DNA of 64,000 nt from Candidatus Rokuibacteriota bacterium. Its GTDB lineage: Bacteria > Methylomirabilota > Methylomirabilia > Rokubacteriales > CSP1-6. Of the stretch, positions 7,696 through 16,269 are shown one piece after another. Each line of letters starts with the position of its first letter. Positions within the stretch are counted from its first letter, which is position 1. The notes under the pieces are model-generated. The model was not told the origin of the DNA. It made no database searches and worked only from the letters and a program-made list of their open reading frames with translations. Location of the stretch: the NCBI GenBank assembly GCA_003220685.1, contig QHTE01000064.1:1-64000 (forward strand). Reading direction: 5' to 3'. A program made the translations under genes and the position numbers.

Positions 7696-8580
7696 TCAGG
7701 CCAGCCCGAACACGCGCGCGGCGTTCGTGTAGAGCCACTTCTCCTTCACGGTGTCCTTCAGCGGCAGGCTCAGGTACTCGTCGATCAGCATCTCGTACGG
7801 CTGGCCGACCAGCCCGGCCGAGAGCCCGACGAGGACCTTGTCCTGGATCAGCGTGTTGCCGAGCTGCATCAGCATCTCCCAGCCCGAGCCGGGCTGGCCG
7901 AGGTACTTCGCGCGATGCGCCGAGGTATCCATGTGAAGATTCGGATGCCGGCGCACGAGCGCGACCATCTCGTTGACCCATGGCCAGCCGCCGAGCCCGC
8001 CGATGATCCGGAGCTCCGGGAAATCCATCGCGACCTGATCGAGGTGGCGCGGATGGCCGAGGTCGTACGGCCGGTCGTTCGCGTAGTTCATCGACGAGTA
8101 GATCCGCACGGGGATGCCGAGCTCGGCCGCCTTCGTGTAGAGCGGGTAGTAGCGACGGTCGCTCGCGGGGATCATGTCGACCAGCGCCGAGACGCCGAGC
8201 GCCTTGAAGCCCTCCTCGCGCACCAGCCTCTCGAGCTCGCGCACACCGGTCATGCCCTTGAAGGCGTTGATGCTGATGCGGGCCAGCCCGATGAACCGAT
8301 CGGGATAGCGGCGCAGGAGCGCCGTCTCTTCCTCGTTCGTGATGCCGAAGGGCACGGAGCGCACGATCCCGAGCTTGCCGAGCTTGTCGACGTAGGCGTC
8401 GAGACTCATGTCGGGGCGATGGTCGGCGCCCTCGCGGCGCGACTTGAAGATGCGGCTGTAGTTCGCCATGCCGTAGCCCGCCGGCTGCGCCGCGGTCGGC
8501 TCCTGGTCGTGGCCGGGCTCGGGCCGGCTCGCCTCGGTGCGCGGGATGCTGCATTCCATGTCGATGATCCGCACCATCAT
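7696..8580 (-). CDS. Amidohydrolase-family (amidohydrolase_2) protein
   Basis: The 294-residue protein begins MMVRIIDMECSIP; the start at 8580 (or the next ATG at 8577) follows AAGGAG by 7-10 nt, and the frame's long upstream extension lacks similarity to anything. The fold is that of ACMSD-like metal-dependent decarboxylases/hydrolases, with the LGIPVRIYSS segment, FPELRIIGGLGGWPW in place of the usual G.HxGG, HPNLHMDTSAH and NTLIQDKVLVGLSAGLVGQPY. The usual HxH at the end of strand 1 is DMECS, so the first metal-ligand pair is absent and activity may be metal-light or altered. Cotranscribed with the CoA-transferase downstream. Confidence 0.75.
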   Translation of the reverse strand: MMVRIIDMECSIPRTEASRPEPGHDQEPTAAQPAGYGMANYSRIFKSRREGADHRPDMSLDAYVDKLGKLGIVRSVPFGITNEEETALLRRYPDRFIGLARISINAFKGMTGVRELERLVREEGFKALGVSALVDMIPASDRRYYPLYTKAAELGIPVRIYSSMNYANDRPYDLGHPRHLDQVAMDFPELRIIGGLGGWPWVNEMVALVRRHPNLHMDTSAHRAKYLGQPGSGWEMLMQLGNTLIQDKVLVGLSAGLVGQPYEMLIDEYLSLPLKDTVKEKWLYTNAARVFGLA

Positions 8581-8804
8581 GGTCTCCTTCCGAGGTTCGG
8601 CGCACGCGTCGGCGACGCTCGGGATCGAGGACGCCAGGCACCCGTCCCCGGGAACATAGCAAGCGCGGCTGGATCTTGTCACCTCGACCGGCTCGCATGC
8701 TCCTTGACTCGGCGCGATCGACGGCGCAGCATCGCCAAACGAGTGACGGCGGGCCGAGAGGCAGGCGCGGACACCAGGGTCCGAGGCAGGGGGAGAAACG
8801 CGAC

Positions 8805-9569
8805 GTGAGCGACTTCGACGCGGCGTTGGCTCGCTGCGGCGCCCTCGACGAGGACGTGTTGGGGCGCCCCTGGTCGTGGCACGGCGCTCAGCTGGACGTC
8901 CGCTACGCGCTCTACCGGACGCTCGAAAACGCGCAAGAGGCGCTCGTGCGGGTGGCGGCCGGCTCGCATCCCGAATCGCGGCGCATTCTCGCGCTGGCGC
9001 AGCGTGCGTTCGGCAGCCTGCGCGGGCTCCTGGCCGGGCTGCCCGGCGCGCTCCTCGACAAGGCGCCGCGCGCGGGCGAATGGCCGCTGCGGGAAACCCT
9101 CGGTCACACGCTGGCGGTCGAGCAACGGTACGCCCTGCAGACGCGGTACGCGGTCGATCGTGAGGATGTCGACCCGATGCGCATTCCCGACGACCGGCTC
9201 CCGCCGACGGCGCCGATGAGCGTCGGCGGCGAGATCGAGGCAGTCCTCGCGCGGCTCGCCGAGGCGCGAGCTGAAACGAGCCGCCTGCTGGGCGCCGTGG
9301 CGCCGGCGGCGATGACCCGTCCAACGGTATGGGTGGGCGCCGCCGTCGACGTGCGGTTTCGCCTGCACCGCTTCGCCGCCCACGTCGTGGAGCACACGAT
9401 TCAATGCGAGAAGACGCTGCACGCGCTGGGATGGCGTCAGAGCGAGGGGCGGTTGATCGCGCGCCGGGTTGCCGCGGTCGTCGGCGAGATCGAAGGGCTC
9501 GGCGCCGAAAGGGACGCCCGCGAGATCGAGACGCGGCTGACCGAGCGCCTGGCATCGGTGGCGTCGTGA
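8805..9569 (+). CDS. DinB-like four-helix-bundle protein
   Basis: The 254-residue product contains a DinB/YfiT-like helical bundle: EWPLRETLGHTLAVEQRYAL (about residues 87-106) and later RFRLHRFAAHVVEHTIQCEK, where His residues are placed as in the metal-binding triad of the family. DinB-like proteins are small metal-dependent thiol-transferase or hydrolase-fold proteins. GTG at 8805 is preferred because GGGGGAG lies 9-15 nt upstream; the open frame runs further 5' without homology. Its stop overlaps the GTG of the S9 peptidase by 4 nt (GTGA), indicating translational coupling. Confidence 0.65.
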   Translation: MSDFDAALARCGALDEDVLGRPWSWHGAQLDVRYALYRTLENAQEALVRVAAGSHPESRRILALAQRAFGSLRGLLAGLPGALLDKAPRAGEWPLRETLGHTLAVEQRYALQTRYAVDREDVDPMRIPDDRLPPTAPMSVGGEIEAVLARLAEARAETSRLLGAVAPAAMTRPTVWVGAAVDVRFRLHRFAAHVVEHTIQCEKTLHALGWRQSEGRLIARRVAAVVGEIEGLGAERDAREIETRLTERLASVAS

Positions 9570-11539
9570 GCGCCGCGCGGGGAATGGTCCCGGAGGATCT
9601 GACGCGAATTCTGTTCGTGACGGATCCCCAGGTGTCGCCCGACGGCCGGCGCATCGCGTTCGTCGTCACGTCCCTGTCCGACGAGCGCGACGAGTATCTG
9701 TCCAACATCTGGATCGTCGACGCGGCCGGCGGCGCGCCCCGCCGCTTCACCGCGGGTCCGCGACGGGACATCGAGCCGCGGTGGTCGCCCGACGGCGCGC
9801 GGCTCGCGTTCCTGTCCGAGCGAGCGCCGAAGGACAAGCTCCAGCTCTACGTGATGCCGGCGGACGGCGGTGAGCCGACGAAGCTGACGGCGCTCGAGAA
9901 CGGTGTCGGCAGCATCGCGTGGTCACCGGAGGGCTCACGCCTGGCCTTCGTGTCCGCGGTCGGCGGCCAGCGCGAGCCGGACAGCGAAGAGGAAAAGCGC
10001 AAGTCGCGGCCGGCGCGGGTCATCACCGCGGTGAAGTACCGCTTCAACGGCGAGGGGTTCGTCTACGATCGGCGCCCCCACGTCTTCATGGTGTCGACGG
10101 ACGGCTCGGCGCCGGTTCAGCTCACTGACGGCGATTTCATCGACGCCGATCCGACCTGGTCGCCCGACGGCGACTCGATCGTCTTCGCCTCCGCCCGGCA
10201 CGCCGAGCGCGACGACGACGACGCGAGCGATCTCTGGCGGGTTCCCGCCAAGGGCGGCACGCCCCAGCGGCTCACGGCGACGGCCGGCCCGGTCATGCTG
10301 CCGGCGTTTTCGTCCGACGGGCGCTCGATCGCCTATCTCGCGCGGCCGGGGAAGAACGCGTACGGACGTAACGTGCGGCTCTACGTCGTTCCGTCGGACG
10401 GCGGCGCCGCCGTCTGTCTGACCGACGGGCTCGACCGATCGTGCGGCGCGCTGCACGTGCGCCCCGCGTGGTCTCTGGACGGCCGCTCGATCGTCGTCGC
10501 GGCCGAGGACCGGGGGGACGTCGGACTCTGGCGGATATCGACGCCGGCGGGGGAACCGGCGGCGCGCATCGTGGCCGGCGAGCGGGCGCTCAACGGCTTC
10601 TCGGCGTCGGCGGACGGCCGCGTGCTCGCGTTCGCAGCGAACAGCCCGGTGACGCCGGCCGAGGTCTTCACGTGCCGCGCCGACGGCGCCGACGAGCGAC
10701 GGCTGACCGATCTCAATCGCGCCTGGACGGACACCGTGGCGCTCTCGGCGCCCGAGCGTTACCGCTTCACGCGCGCCGGCTTCGAGCTGGACGTTTGGGT
10801 GATGCGCCCGGCCGGCTTCGTCGCGGGCCGGCGCTATCCCACCTTGCTCACCATCCACGGCGGCCCGCATGCGCAGTACGGCCACAATTTCTTCGACGAG
10901 TTCCAGGTGTACGCCGGCGCGGGCTACGCCGTCGTCTACACGAACCCACGCGGCAGCCAGGGATACGGCGAGGCGTTCGCGCAGGCGGTCATCGGCGACT
11001 GGGGCGGCGGCGACTACGCCGACGTGATGGCCGCGCTCGACGAGGCCCTCGCGCGCCATCCCTTCATCGATCCGGAGCGGCTCGGCGTGCTCGGCGGCAG
11101 CTACGGCGGGTTTCTCACGAGCTGGACCGTCGGCCACACGCGCCGCTTCAAGGCGGCGTGCTCCGAGCGGGCGGTGAACTGCCAGTACACGATGTTCGGC
11201 ACGAGCGACATCGGCGCGAGCTTCAACGTGGCGGAGCTCGGGGGCCCGATGCCATGGGAGGACATGGCGCGCTACATCGAGCGCTCGCCCCTCACCTACG
11301 CGAAGGACATCGTGACGCCGCTGCTGATCATCCACTCCGAGGAGGACCTGCGCTGCCCGATCGAGCAGGGCGAGCAGCTCTTCGTCGCGCTCAAGAAGCT
11401 CCGGCGCCAGGTGCGCTTCATCCGCTTTCCCGGCGAAAACCACGAGATGTCGCGCTCGGGCAAGCCGCGCCACCGGCTCGAGCGCTTCCGGCACATCCTC
11501 GAGTGGTTGGGCGCCTACCTAGGGAAGACTTCGGCCTGA
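9566..11539 (+). CDS. S9-family prolyl-oligopeptidase-type serine peptidase
   Basis: The 657-residue enzyme has an N-terminal beta-propeller built of repeated SPDG/PD40 motifs (VSPDGRRIAF, WSPDGARLAF, WSPDGDSIVF and more, about residues 20-390). A C-terminal alpha/beta-hydrolase domain follows. The catalytic triad is visible: Ser512 in GGSYGG, Asp594 in HSEEDLRCPIEQ and His626 in GENHEMS. This matches the S9C acylaminoacyl-peptidase/dipeptidyl-peptidase group, which trims short peptides. No signal peptide is seen, so a cytoplasmic location is likely. Translation starts at the GTG that overlaps the DinB-like stop; an ATG six codons later is the alternative. Confidence 0.93.
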   Translation: MSAARGMVPEDLTRILFVTDPQVSPDGRRIAFVVTSLSDERDEYLSNIWIVDAAGGAPRRFTAGPRRDIEPRWSPDGARLAFLSERAPKDKLQLYVMPADGGEPTKLTALENGVGSIAWSPEGSRLAFVSAVGGQREPDSEEEKRKSRPARVITAVKYRFNGEGFVYDRRPHVFMVSTDGSAPVQLTDGDFIDADPTWSPDGDSIVFASARHAERDDDDASDLWRVPAKGGTPQRLTATAGPVMLPAFSSDGRSIAYLARPGKNAYGRNVRLYVVPSDGGAAVCLTDGLDRSCGALHVRPAWSLDGRSIVVAAEDRGDVGLWRISTPAGEPAARIVAGERALNGFSASADGRVLAFAANSPVTPAEVFTCRADGADERRLTDLNRAWTDTVALSAPERYRFTRAGFELDVWVMRPAGFVAGRRYPTLLTIHGGPHAQYGHNFFDEFQVYAGAGYAVVYTNPRGSQGYGEAFAQAVIGDWGGGDYADVMAALDEALARHPFIDPERLGVLGGSYGGFLTSWTVGHTRRFKAACSERAVNCQYTMFGTSDIGASFNVAELGGPMPWEDMARYIERSPLTYAKDIVTPLLIIHSEEDLRCPIEQGEQLFVALKKLRRQVRFIRFPGENHEMSRSGKPRHRLERFRHILEWLGAYLGKTSA

Positions 11540-11572
11540 GGCGCTGTCGTCCCGACGGGCTATGCCAATCCC

Positions 11573-11953
11573 TCAGCCGACGTCGATCTCGATCCACGCG
11601 CGGCGCCGGATGCGTCCGGTGAGGCGCGAAAAGAAATCGGCCGTCCAGACCTGCCAGCCGTATTTTGCGTGGAGGGCGGCGTGCGCTCGCTCGATCACGC
11701 CGAGATCGGTCACGAGACGTGCCGTCGCGGGCTGCCACGCGCCCTGCACGCGCCCTCGCCCATTCGACGGCGCGACCCGCGCCTGGGGCGTGTGGCGCAG
11801 GCGCTTGACCTTCCCGGAATCGCTCATGGTGAACACGTAGAGTCTCGCGCCGAGCGCCGCGAACCAGACGGGCGTGGTCACCTCGGCGCCGCTGCGGCGG
11901 AAGGTGGCGAGGCTGATGTAGCGATGGCGGTCGAGGTCGCCGGCGGCGCTCAC
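11573..11953 (-). CDS. PPOX-class flavin/F420-dependent oxidoreductase
   Basis: The 126-residue protein has the small split-barrel pattern of PPOX-class proteins: RHRYISLATFRRSGAEVTTPVWFAALGARLYVFT at the N-terminus, SGKVKRLRHTPQARVAPSN in the middle (the phosphate-binding KxxRLR region) and a C-terminal WIEIDV. It looks most like the Rv2061-type probable F420-dependent subfamily, but FMN or heme are possible cofactors in this fold. It starts at GTG with no strong Shine-Dalgarno. It is convergent with the S9 peptidase gene (33 nt between stops) and divergent from the SDR gene. Confidence 0.8.
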   Translation of the reverse strand: MSAAGDLDRHRYISLATFRRSGAEVTTPVWFAALGARLYVFTMSDSGKVKRLRHTPQARVAPSNGRGRVQGAWQPATARLVTDLGVIERAHAALHAKYGWQVWTADFFSRLTGRIRRRAWIEIDVG

Positions 11954-12018
11954 GATGGGCTGATGGTACCATCCGGTCCTCGACGAAGGGCCGCGTGGGC
12001 GGCCGGGAGGTGGCTCGC

Positions 12019-12768
12019 ATGGGCAAGCTCGAAGGCAAGGTGGCCCTGGTGACGGGCTCGGGTCGCAACATCGGCCGCGCGACGGTCCTGAAGCTGGCCG
12101 CGGAAGGCGCGCACGTGGTCATCAACTCGCGAACCAACCGGGCCGAGGCCGAGGCGGTCGCGCAGGAAGCGCGGGCGCGCGGGGTCAAGGCGCTCGCCAT
12201 CGTCGCCGACGTCGCCCGGAAGGACCAGGTCGACGCGATGGTCGCGAAGGCGATGTCGGAGTTCGGGCGCGTCGATATCCTGATCAACAACGCGGCGGTC
12301 CGTCCGCACAAGCCCTTCACCGAGCTGACGGTCCAGGACTGGGAGGCGGTGCGCGGCGTGGTGCTCGACGGCGCGATCTACTGCACGCGCGCGGTCATCG
12401 AGTCGATGGTCAAGAACAAGTACGGGCGAATCGTCTTCTTCACGGGCGAGGGCGCCTTCATGGGCGGCTCGGGCCGCGCGGCGGTGTCGGCCGCCAAGAT
12501 GGGCCTGGTCGGTCTCGCGCGCGGCCTCGCCTCCGAGTTCGCCGCGCAGAACATCCGGGTGAACGTGGTCTCGCCCGGGAGCATCGACACCTCGCGCGCC
12601 AACCCCGAGTGGTACCAGGGGCGCCCGCCGAGCGCCTCCGGGATTCCGCTCGGGCGGCAGGGGACGGTCGACGAGATCGCGGCCACCTGCCTGTTCCTGG
12701 TGACCGAAGACGGCGGCTTCATCACCGGCCAGACCATTCACGCCAACGGCGGCGTCGCCTATTACTGA
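12019..12768 (+). CDS. SDR-family NAD(P)-binding protein lacking the canonical Ser-Tyr pair
   Basis: The 249-residue protein has the SDR Rossmann signature TGSGRNIGRA (residues 12-21), the NNAA motif at 90-93, the PG motif (VSPGSIDT) and a C-terminal GQTIHANGG. The active-site region reads AAVSAAKMG: Lys160 of YxxxK is kept, but Val156 sits where the catalytic Tyr should be. The preceding Ser position (about 143) is Gly within FFTGEG. It may be a non-reductase SDR, for example one with altered chemistry or a binding role. GGGAGG lies 7-12 nt upstream of the ATG. The MetE-like gene follows after 16 nt, probably in the same operon. Confidence 0.88.
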   Translation: MGKLEGKVALVTGSGRNIGRATVLKLAAEGAHVVINSRTNRAEAEAVAQEARARGVKALAIVADVARKDQVDAMVAKAMSEFGRVDILINNAAVRPHKPFTELTVQDWEAVRGVVLDGAIYCTRAVIESMVKNKYGRIVFFTGEGAFMGGSGRAAVSAAKMGLVGLARGLASEFAAQNIRVNVVSPGSIDTSRANPEWYQGRPPSASGIPLGRQGTVDEIAATCLFLVTEDGGFITGQTIHANGGVAYY

Positions 12769-12784
12769 TGCGAGGAGAGCGTCG

Positions 12785-13984
12785 ATGAAGCGGAGCACGG
12801 ATCGGATCCTGACCACGCACGTCGGTAGCCTCGCGCGGCCCGACGATCTGGTGCCGCTCCTTCGCGCGAAGGACCGGGGTCAACCGTACGACCGCGAGAG
12901 CTACGCGAAGCTCGTGCGCGGCGCGGTCGCGGACGTCGTCCGCCGGCAGACCGAGGCCGGCGTCGACATCGTCACCGACGGCGAGCAGGGCAAGGCGAGC
13001 TTCTTCGGCTACATCGTCGAGCGCTTCAACGGCTTCACCCGCAAGCCGGCGCCGACCGGGCAGGAGGGCAATCCCCGCGGCGCCAGCCGGGAATATCGCG
13101 CGTTTCCCGAGTACTACGCGTGGTCCGAGCGCATCGCCGAGTGGGCGGGCGGACGCGGCGGCGATCGCAACCGCTACGGGATCGACGTCTGCACGGGCCC
13201 GGTCAGCTACAAGGGGCACCCGGCGGTCCGCACCGAGATCGAGAACCTCGAGAGCGCGCTGAAGGGTCTCCGCCACGAGGAAGTCTTCGTCCCGGCGATC
13301 GCGCCCTCGTACATCTTCGCCACGCTGACGAACGAGTTCTACCGCACCGAAGAGGAATACGAGCACGCGCTGGCCGACGCTCTCCGCGAGGAGTACCGCG
13401 CGATCGTCGACGCGGGGTTCGTGCTCCAGATCGACGACCCGCGCCTGATCACCCAGTACATGATGACGCCGGACCTGAGCGTGGCCGACTGCCGGAAGTG
13501 GGCCGAGAAGCGCGTCGAGGCGATCAACTACTCGCTGCGCGGCATCCCACGCGACAAGGTACGGTTCCACACCTGCTACAGCATCGACGTCGGGCCGCGC
13601 GTCTACGACATGGAGTTGAAGGACATCGTCGACATCCTGCTGAAGATCAACGCCGGCGCGTACTCGTTCGAGGCCGCGAATCCGCGGCACGAGCACGAGT
13701 ACCACGTGTTCGAGCAGGTCCGTCCGCCGGACGGCACGATCCTGATTCCGGGGGTCATCAGCCACACGACGAATCTCGTGGAGCACCCGGAGCTGATCGC
13801 CGAGCGGATCGTGCGCTACGCGAAGATCGTCGGCCGCGAGAACGTCATCGCCGGCGCCGACTGCGGCTTCGCCGCCTCCGGCATCCGGTTCAACGACGTC
13901 CATCCGAGCGTGGTGTGGCTGAAGCTCGCGGCCCTGGCGGAGGGCGCCAGGCTCGCCACCCGACAGCTCTGGGGGCGCGGCTGA
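12785..13984 (+). CDS. MetE-like (cobalamin-independent methionine synthase II family) protein
   Basis: The 399-residue protein corresponds to the C-terminal, catalytic barrel of cobalamin-independent methionine synthase; the N-terminal MetE domain is absent. Zinc-ligand positions are all present: His262 and Cys264 (FHTCYS), Glu296 (YSFEAAN) and Cys360 (GADCGF). It begins RILTTHVGSLARP, typical of these stand-alone paralogues, which are thought to act as methyltransferases or C-S bond enzymes on substrates other than homocysteine. A close relative lies at 36496-37692. GAGGAGAG precedes the ATG. It shares a likely operon with the upstream SDR. Confidence 0.88.
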   Translation: MKRSTDRILTTHVGSLARPDDLVPLLRAKDRGQPYDRESYAKLVRGAVADVVRRQTEAGVDIVTDGEQGKASFFGYIVERFNGFTRKPAPTGQEGNPRGASREYRAFPEYYAWSERIAEWAGGRGGDRNRYGIDVCTGPVSYKGHPAVRTEIENLESALKGLRHEEVFVPAIAPSYIFATLTNEFYRTEEEYEHALADALREEYRAIVDAGFVLQIDDPRLITQYMMTPDLSVADCRKWAEKRVEAINYSLRGIPRDKVRFHTCYSIDVGPRVYDMELKDIVDILLKINAGAYSFEAANPRHEHEYHVFEQVRPPDGTILIPGVISHTTNLVEHPELIAERIVRYAKIVGRENVIAGADCGFAASGIRFNDVHPSVVWLKLAALAEGARLATRQLWGRG

Positions 13985-14058
13985 CGGCGGAGCAGCCCAC
14001 GTTGTGGCCCTCGCTCGCGTGAACTGACGCCGCAACGAGCTCCAGAGAACGGGCCTTT

Positions 14059-14077
14059 TGCTTCGGAAGACGAAGCA
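14059..14077. other. Hairpin in the 153-nt gap after the MetE-like gene
   Basis: TGCTTCG (14059-14065) and CGAAGCA (14071-14077) form a perfect 7-bp inverted repeat with a 5-nt loop, about 75 nt after the stop of the MetE-like gene. The plus strand shows no T-run after it (GAGGGG follows), while four T's lie just before. It may be a weak transcription end or only RNA structure. The rest of 13985-14137 shows nothing recognisable. Confidence 0.3.
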
Positions 14078-14137
14078 GAGGGGCGTCCCCGGCCCCCCTG
14101 CTTCGCAGTCAGGCAACTTCGCGCCTATTCCCCTGCC

Positions 14138-14362
14138 TCAGGGGAGGGGCTGGGGCTCGCCGTAGATGAAGTCATCCATCACGACCAGGTCCCGGCCTCC
14201 CCGCTTACTTCCCCCCAGCTCGACCTCACCGCTGGTAATCCGAACGAGGAAGACTTCTTCGCCGTCGTCGAACGCGACCCCCAGGAACGAGAGGGTCTGG
14301 TTGCCCCTGGCGGCCGGCGCGAAGCCGCTGAACAAGAGGCGGCCGTTGACGTGCTCGGCCAC
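14138..14362 (-). pseudogene. Truncated C-terminal piece of a secreted-type hypothetical protein
   Basis: A 74-residue frame from a GTG at 14362 reads NQTLSFLGVAFDDGEEVFLV, RITSGEVELGG and DLVVMDDFIYGEPQPLP. This resembles the C-terminal beta-rich ends of secreted proteins that read RVRITSGN..LG..NDLVVMDDFIYGEP, which occur as domains of much longer proteins. There is no signal peptide, no ribosome-binding site, and an in-frame TAG lies shortly upstream (near 14417). I therefore read it as the tail of a lost gene and not an intact small gene. The family resemblance is from memory only. Confidence 0.45.
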
Positions 14363-14453
14363 GTCCTGCCGCTGTTCGTGCTCGCCGGCGCCGGCGCGCT
14401 GCTCGGTCAGGCGCTCCTATCGCCTCGGCGTCGCTGACGATCGAGGCACGGGA

Positions 14454-15284
14454 CTAGTGCGCTGCCGGCGCTTTCCCAGCGCGCCAGGCGATCATGCCCT
14501 GGATGTTCAGCGCCAGGAACTCGTCGAAGCGTCGCCACGCGCCGTACTTCGGGTGCAGGATGCTCCTGACCAGGGTCGTCATCTCGGGTGCGCCCTCGGC
14601 CAGGCCGGCTGCCCGCGCCGTCGCGATCGCGTCCGTGAGGTCGCGGTAGTACCCGCGCTGCTCGGCGATGTCCTGCTTCGTGCCGCTCATCTGCGGCGTC
14701 GCGTGACCGGACACGATGACGTCGAAGTCCAGCTTGGCCTCGAGCCACGAGAGCCGCTCGACGATCCGCTCGGGGTGACCGAGCAGGGTCCGGAATGGCA
14801 CGTTGCGCGGCTGGATCAGGTCCACGAACATCGCGACGCGGCCGGCCGGGTCGTGGACGACGACGTAGTCGTCCGTCGGCGAGAGATCGGCCGGATGGAG
14901 ATCGATCTTGCGCCCGCCGAGCTCGAGACTCGTCGGCTTGTCGAAGACGATGTCCGGTACCGGCGTCGTCGGGTCCTTGGCGGCCCGGATCGGCTCGACA
15001 GCGTTCCGATGGCCGACGAAGCGCGCCGTGTCGGCGAAGATGGCGCCGCCCGTGCTGTGATCGAAGGCGGAGTGGCTGTAGACGAAGTATTTCACGGGCT
15101 GCGCCGTCACCGAGCGGATCGCCTCCTTGATGAGCGCGGGCGTGCGCGGATTCACCTGGCCGTTCGCATCCACCAGGAGAACGCCCGCGTCCGTGACGAT
15201 GAACATCGCAACGTGGTTCACCCAGCGAAAGCCGTAGACGTCGGGAGCGAAGCGAACCAGCTCGGCGAGTGACTCGGTGGTCAT
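14454..15284 (-). CDS. MBL-fold metallo-hydrolase-like protein with altered HxHxDH
   Basis: The 276-residue protein has the metallo-beta-lactamase fold: an N-terminal GVLLVDANGQ strand, the metal motif YSHSAFDHSTGG (residues 69-80), and GHATPQMSG near residue 200. The usual HxHxDH reads H71-S-A73-F-D75-H76, so the second His is Ala. The D/H site for the second metal is kept. It could bind one metal or be altered in catalysis. It is the last gene of a long minus-strand operon starting at 22691, 42 nt downstream of the alpha/beta hydrolase gene. A downstream-type hydrolase acting on a ring-opened product is a fair guess. Confidence 0.82.
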   Translation of the reverse strand: MTTESLAELVRFAPDVYGFRWVNHVAMFIVTDAGVLLVDANGQVNPRTPALIKEAIRSVTAQPVKYFVYSHSAFDHSTGGAIFADTARFVGHRNAVEPIRAAKDPTTPVPDIVFDKPTSLELGGRKIDLHPADLSPTDDYVVVHDPAGRVAMFVDLIQPRNVPFRTLLGHPERIVERLSWLEAKLDFDVIVSGHATPQMSGTKQDIAEQRGYYRDLTDAIATARAAGLAEGAPEMTTLVRSILHPKYGAWRRFDEFLALNIQGMIAWRAGKAPAAH

Positions 15285-15326
15285 GACGTACCTCTCTCTC
15301 CTCGTTGACTCGCGTAACCGCCCGGG

Positions 15327-16187
15327 CTAGTCGCGCACAGCCTGCGCCGCGAAGGTGGAGAGCGCCCGCGCCAGGCCGGCCGGATTGTCCATCTGCAGCG
15401 CGTAGTCGCCCTCGACGTCGATGACGACCGCGTTCTTCCAGCAGCCGGCGATCTCCTTGGCCTGCGCCGGGGTCAGCTCGGAGCTCACACTGCCGCGCAG
15501 GATCGCGACGGGGCACGTGGCTCGCGCCGCGTACTTGCGCAGCTCGTCGGCCATGTGGGCGAGGCCGAGCGCCACGCGCACCTTGTCGTACTTGACCGCG
15601 ACGCCTGTGGCCGTCGCCACGAAGTTGTGCTCGAGGCGATGGCGGAGCGCCGATTCCTGGTCGCGCGGGCGGAGGGCGCGCAGATACGCGAGCGCCGCCT
15701 CGCGCGAGGCGAACTCGGTCTGCGACTCGAGCATGCGATGCGCGGCGTTCAGCACCTTGATCGTTTCCTCCCGCGTCGGGAAGAAGTTGCTGACGTGCGG
15801 CCCGCCGACCAGCCCGAGCCCCTGGATCTCGCCGGGATGGACCGCCGCGAAGACCTGTCCGACCCGGCCGCCGAGCGACTGGCCGGCGACGATCGCGCGG
15901 TCGATCCCGACCTGCCGGAAGAACAGGTGGAGATCGTCCGCGTATTCTTCTGCCGAGTAGTCGCCGTCCGGTCGGCCGCTGTCGCCGTGGCCCCGCTGGT
16001 CGAGCGCGTAGACGTGAAACGCGGAGCCGAGTGCGCGCGCCGTCTCCTCCCACATCCGCCCGTAGCCGGAAGACGGGTGCAGCAGCACGAGGTTCGGCCT
16101 CGGTCCCGGCCACTCGTAGTAGTGGAGCTTCAGGCCGTTCGCCAAGCTCACGGTCTTGTCCTGGAAGTCACGCGCGGATGCGCTCAT
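15327..16187 (-). CDS. Alpha/beta-fold hydrolase with incomplete catalytic triad (RutD-like position)
   Basis: The 286-residue protein shows the alpha/beta hydrolase core: LVLLHPSSGYGRMW, ALDQRGHGDSGRP and the nucleophile elbow AGQSLGG with Ser104. The acid segment reads LRGSVSSELT, with Ser236 where Asp is expected (Glu237 next to it might substitute). The segment that should hold the catalytic His reads EGDYALQMDNPAG, with Tyr262 in place of His. The enzyme may be inactive as a classical hydrolase or use other residues. In Rut pathways the alpha/beta protein RutD helps clear aminoacrylate, and the gene order here (RidA then this) is reminiscent of that. 82 nt downstream of the RidA gene. 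Confidence 0.85.
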   Translation of the reverse strand: MSASARDFQDKTVSLANGLKLHYYEWPGPRPNLVLLHPSSGYGRMWEETARALGSAFHVYALDQRGHGDSGRPDGDYSAEEYADDLHLFFRQVGIDRAIVAGQSLGGRVGQVFAAVHPGEIQGLGLVGGPHVSNFFPTREETIKVLNAAHRMLESQTEFASREAALAYLRALRPRDQESALRHRLEHNFVATATGVAVKYDKVRVALGLAHMADELRKYAARATCPVAILRGSVSSELTPAQAKEIAGCWKNAVVIDVEGDYALQMDNPAGLARALSTFAAQAVRD

Positions 16188-16269
16188 GGCCTTGTCCCTC
16201 CCGACCGGGATTCTACGCTCAGAGGACTTCGCCGAACATGCCCATGTCGCTCCTCCTCATCGCGCGTGC

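Noticed and set aside
7696-9837. Long N-terminal extension of the amidohydrolase frame up to 9837
   Set aside because: The extra part is antisense to the DinB-like and S9 peptidase genes and lacks homology. A good ribosome-binding site sits before 8580.
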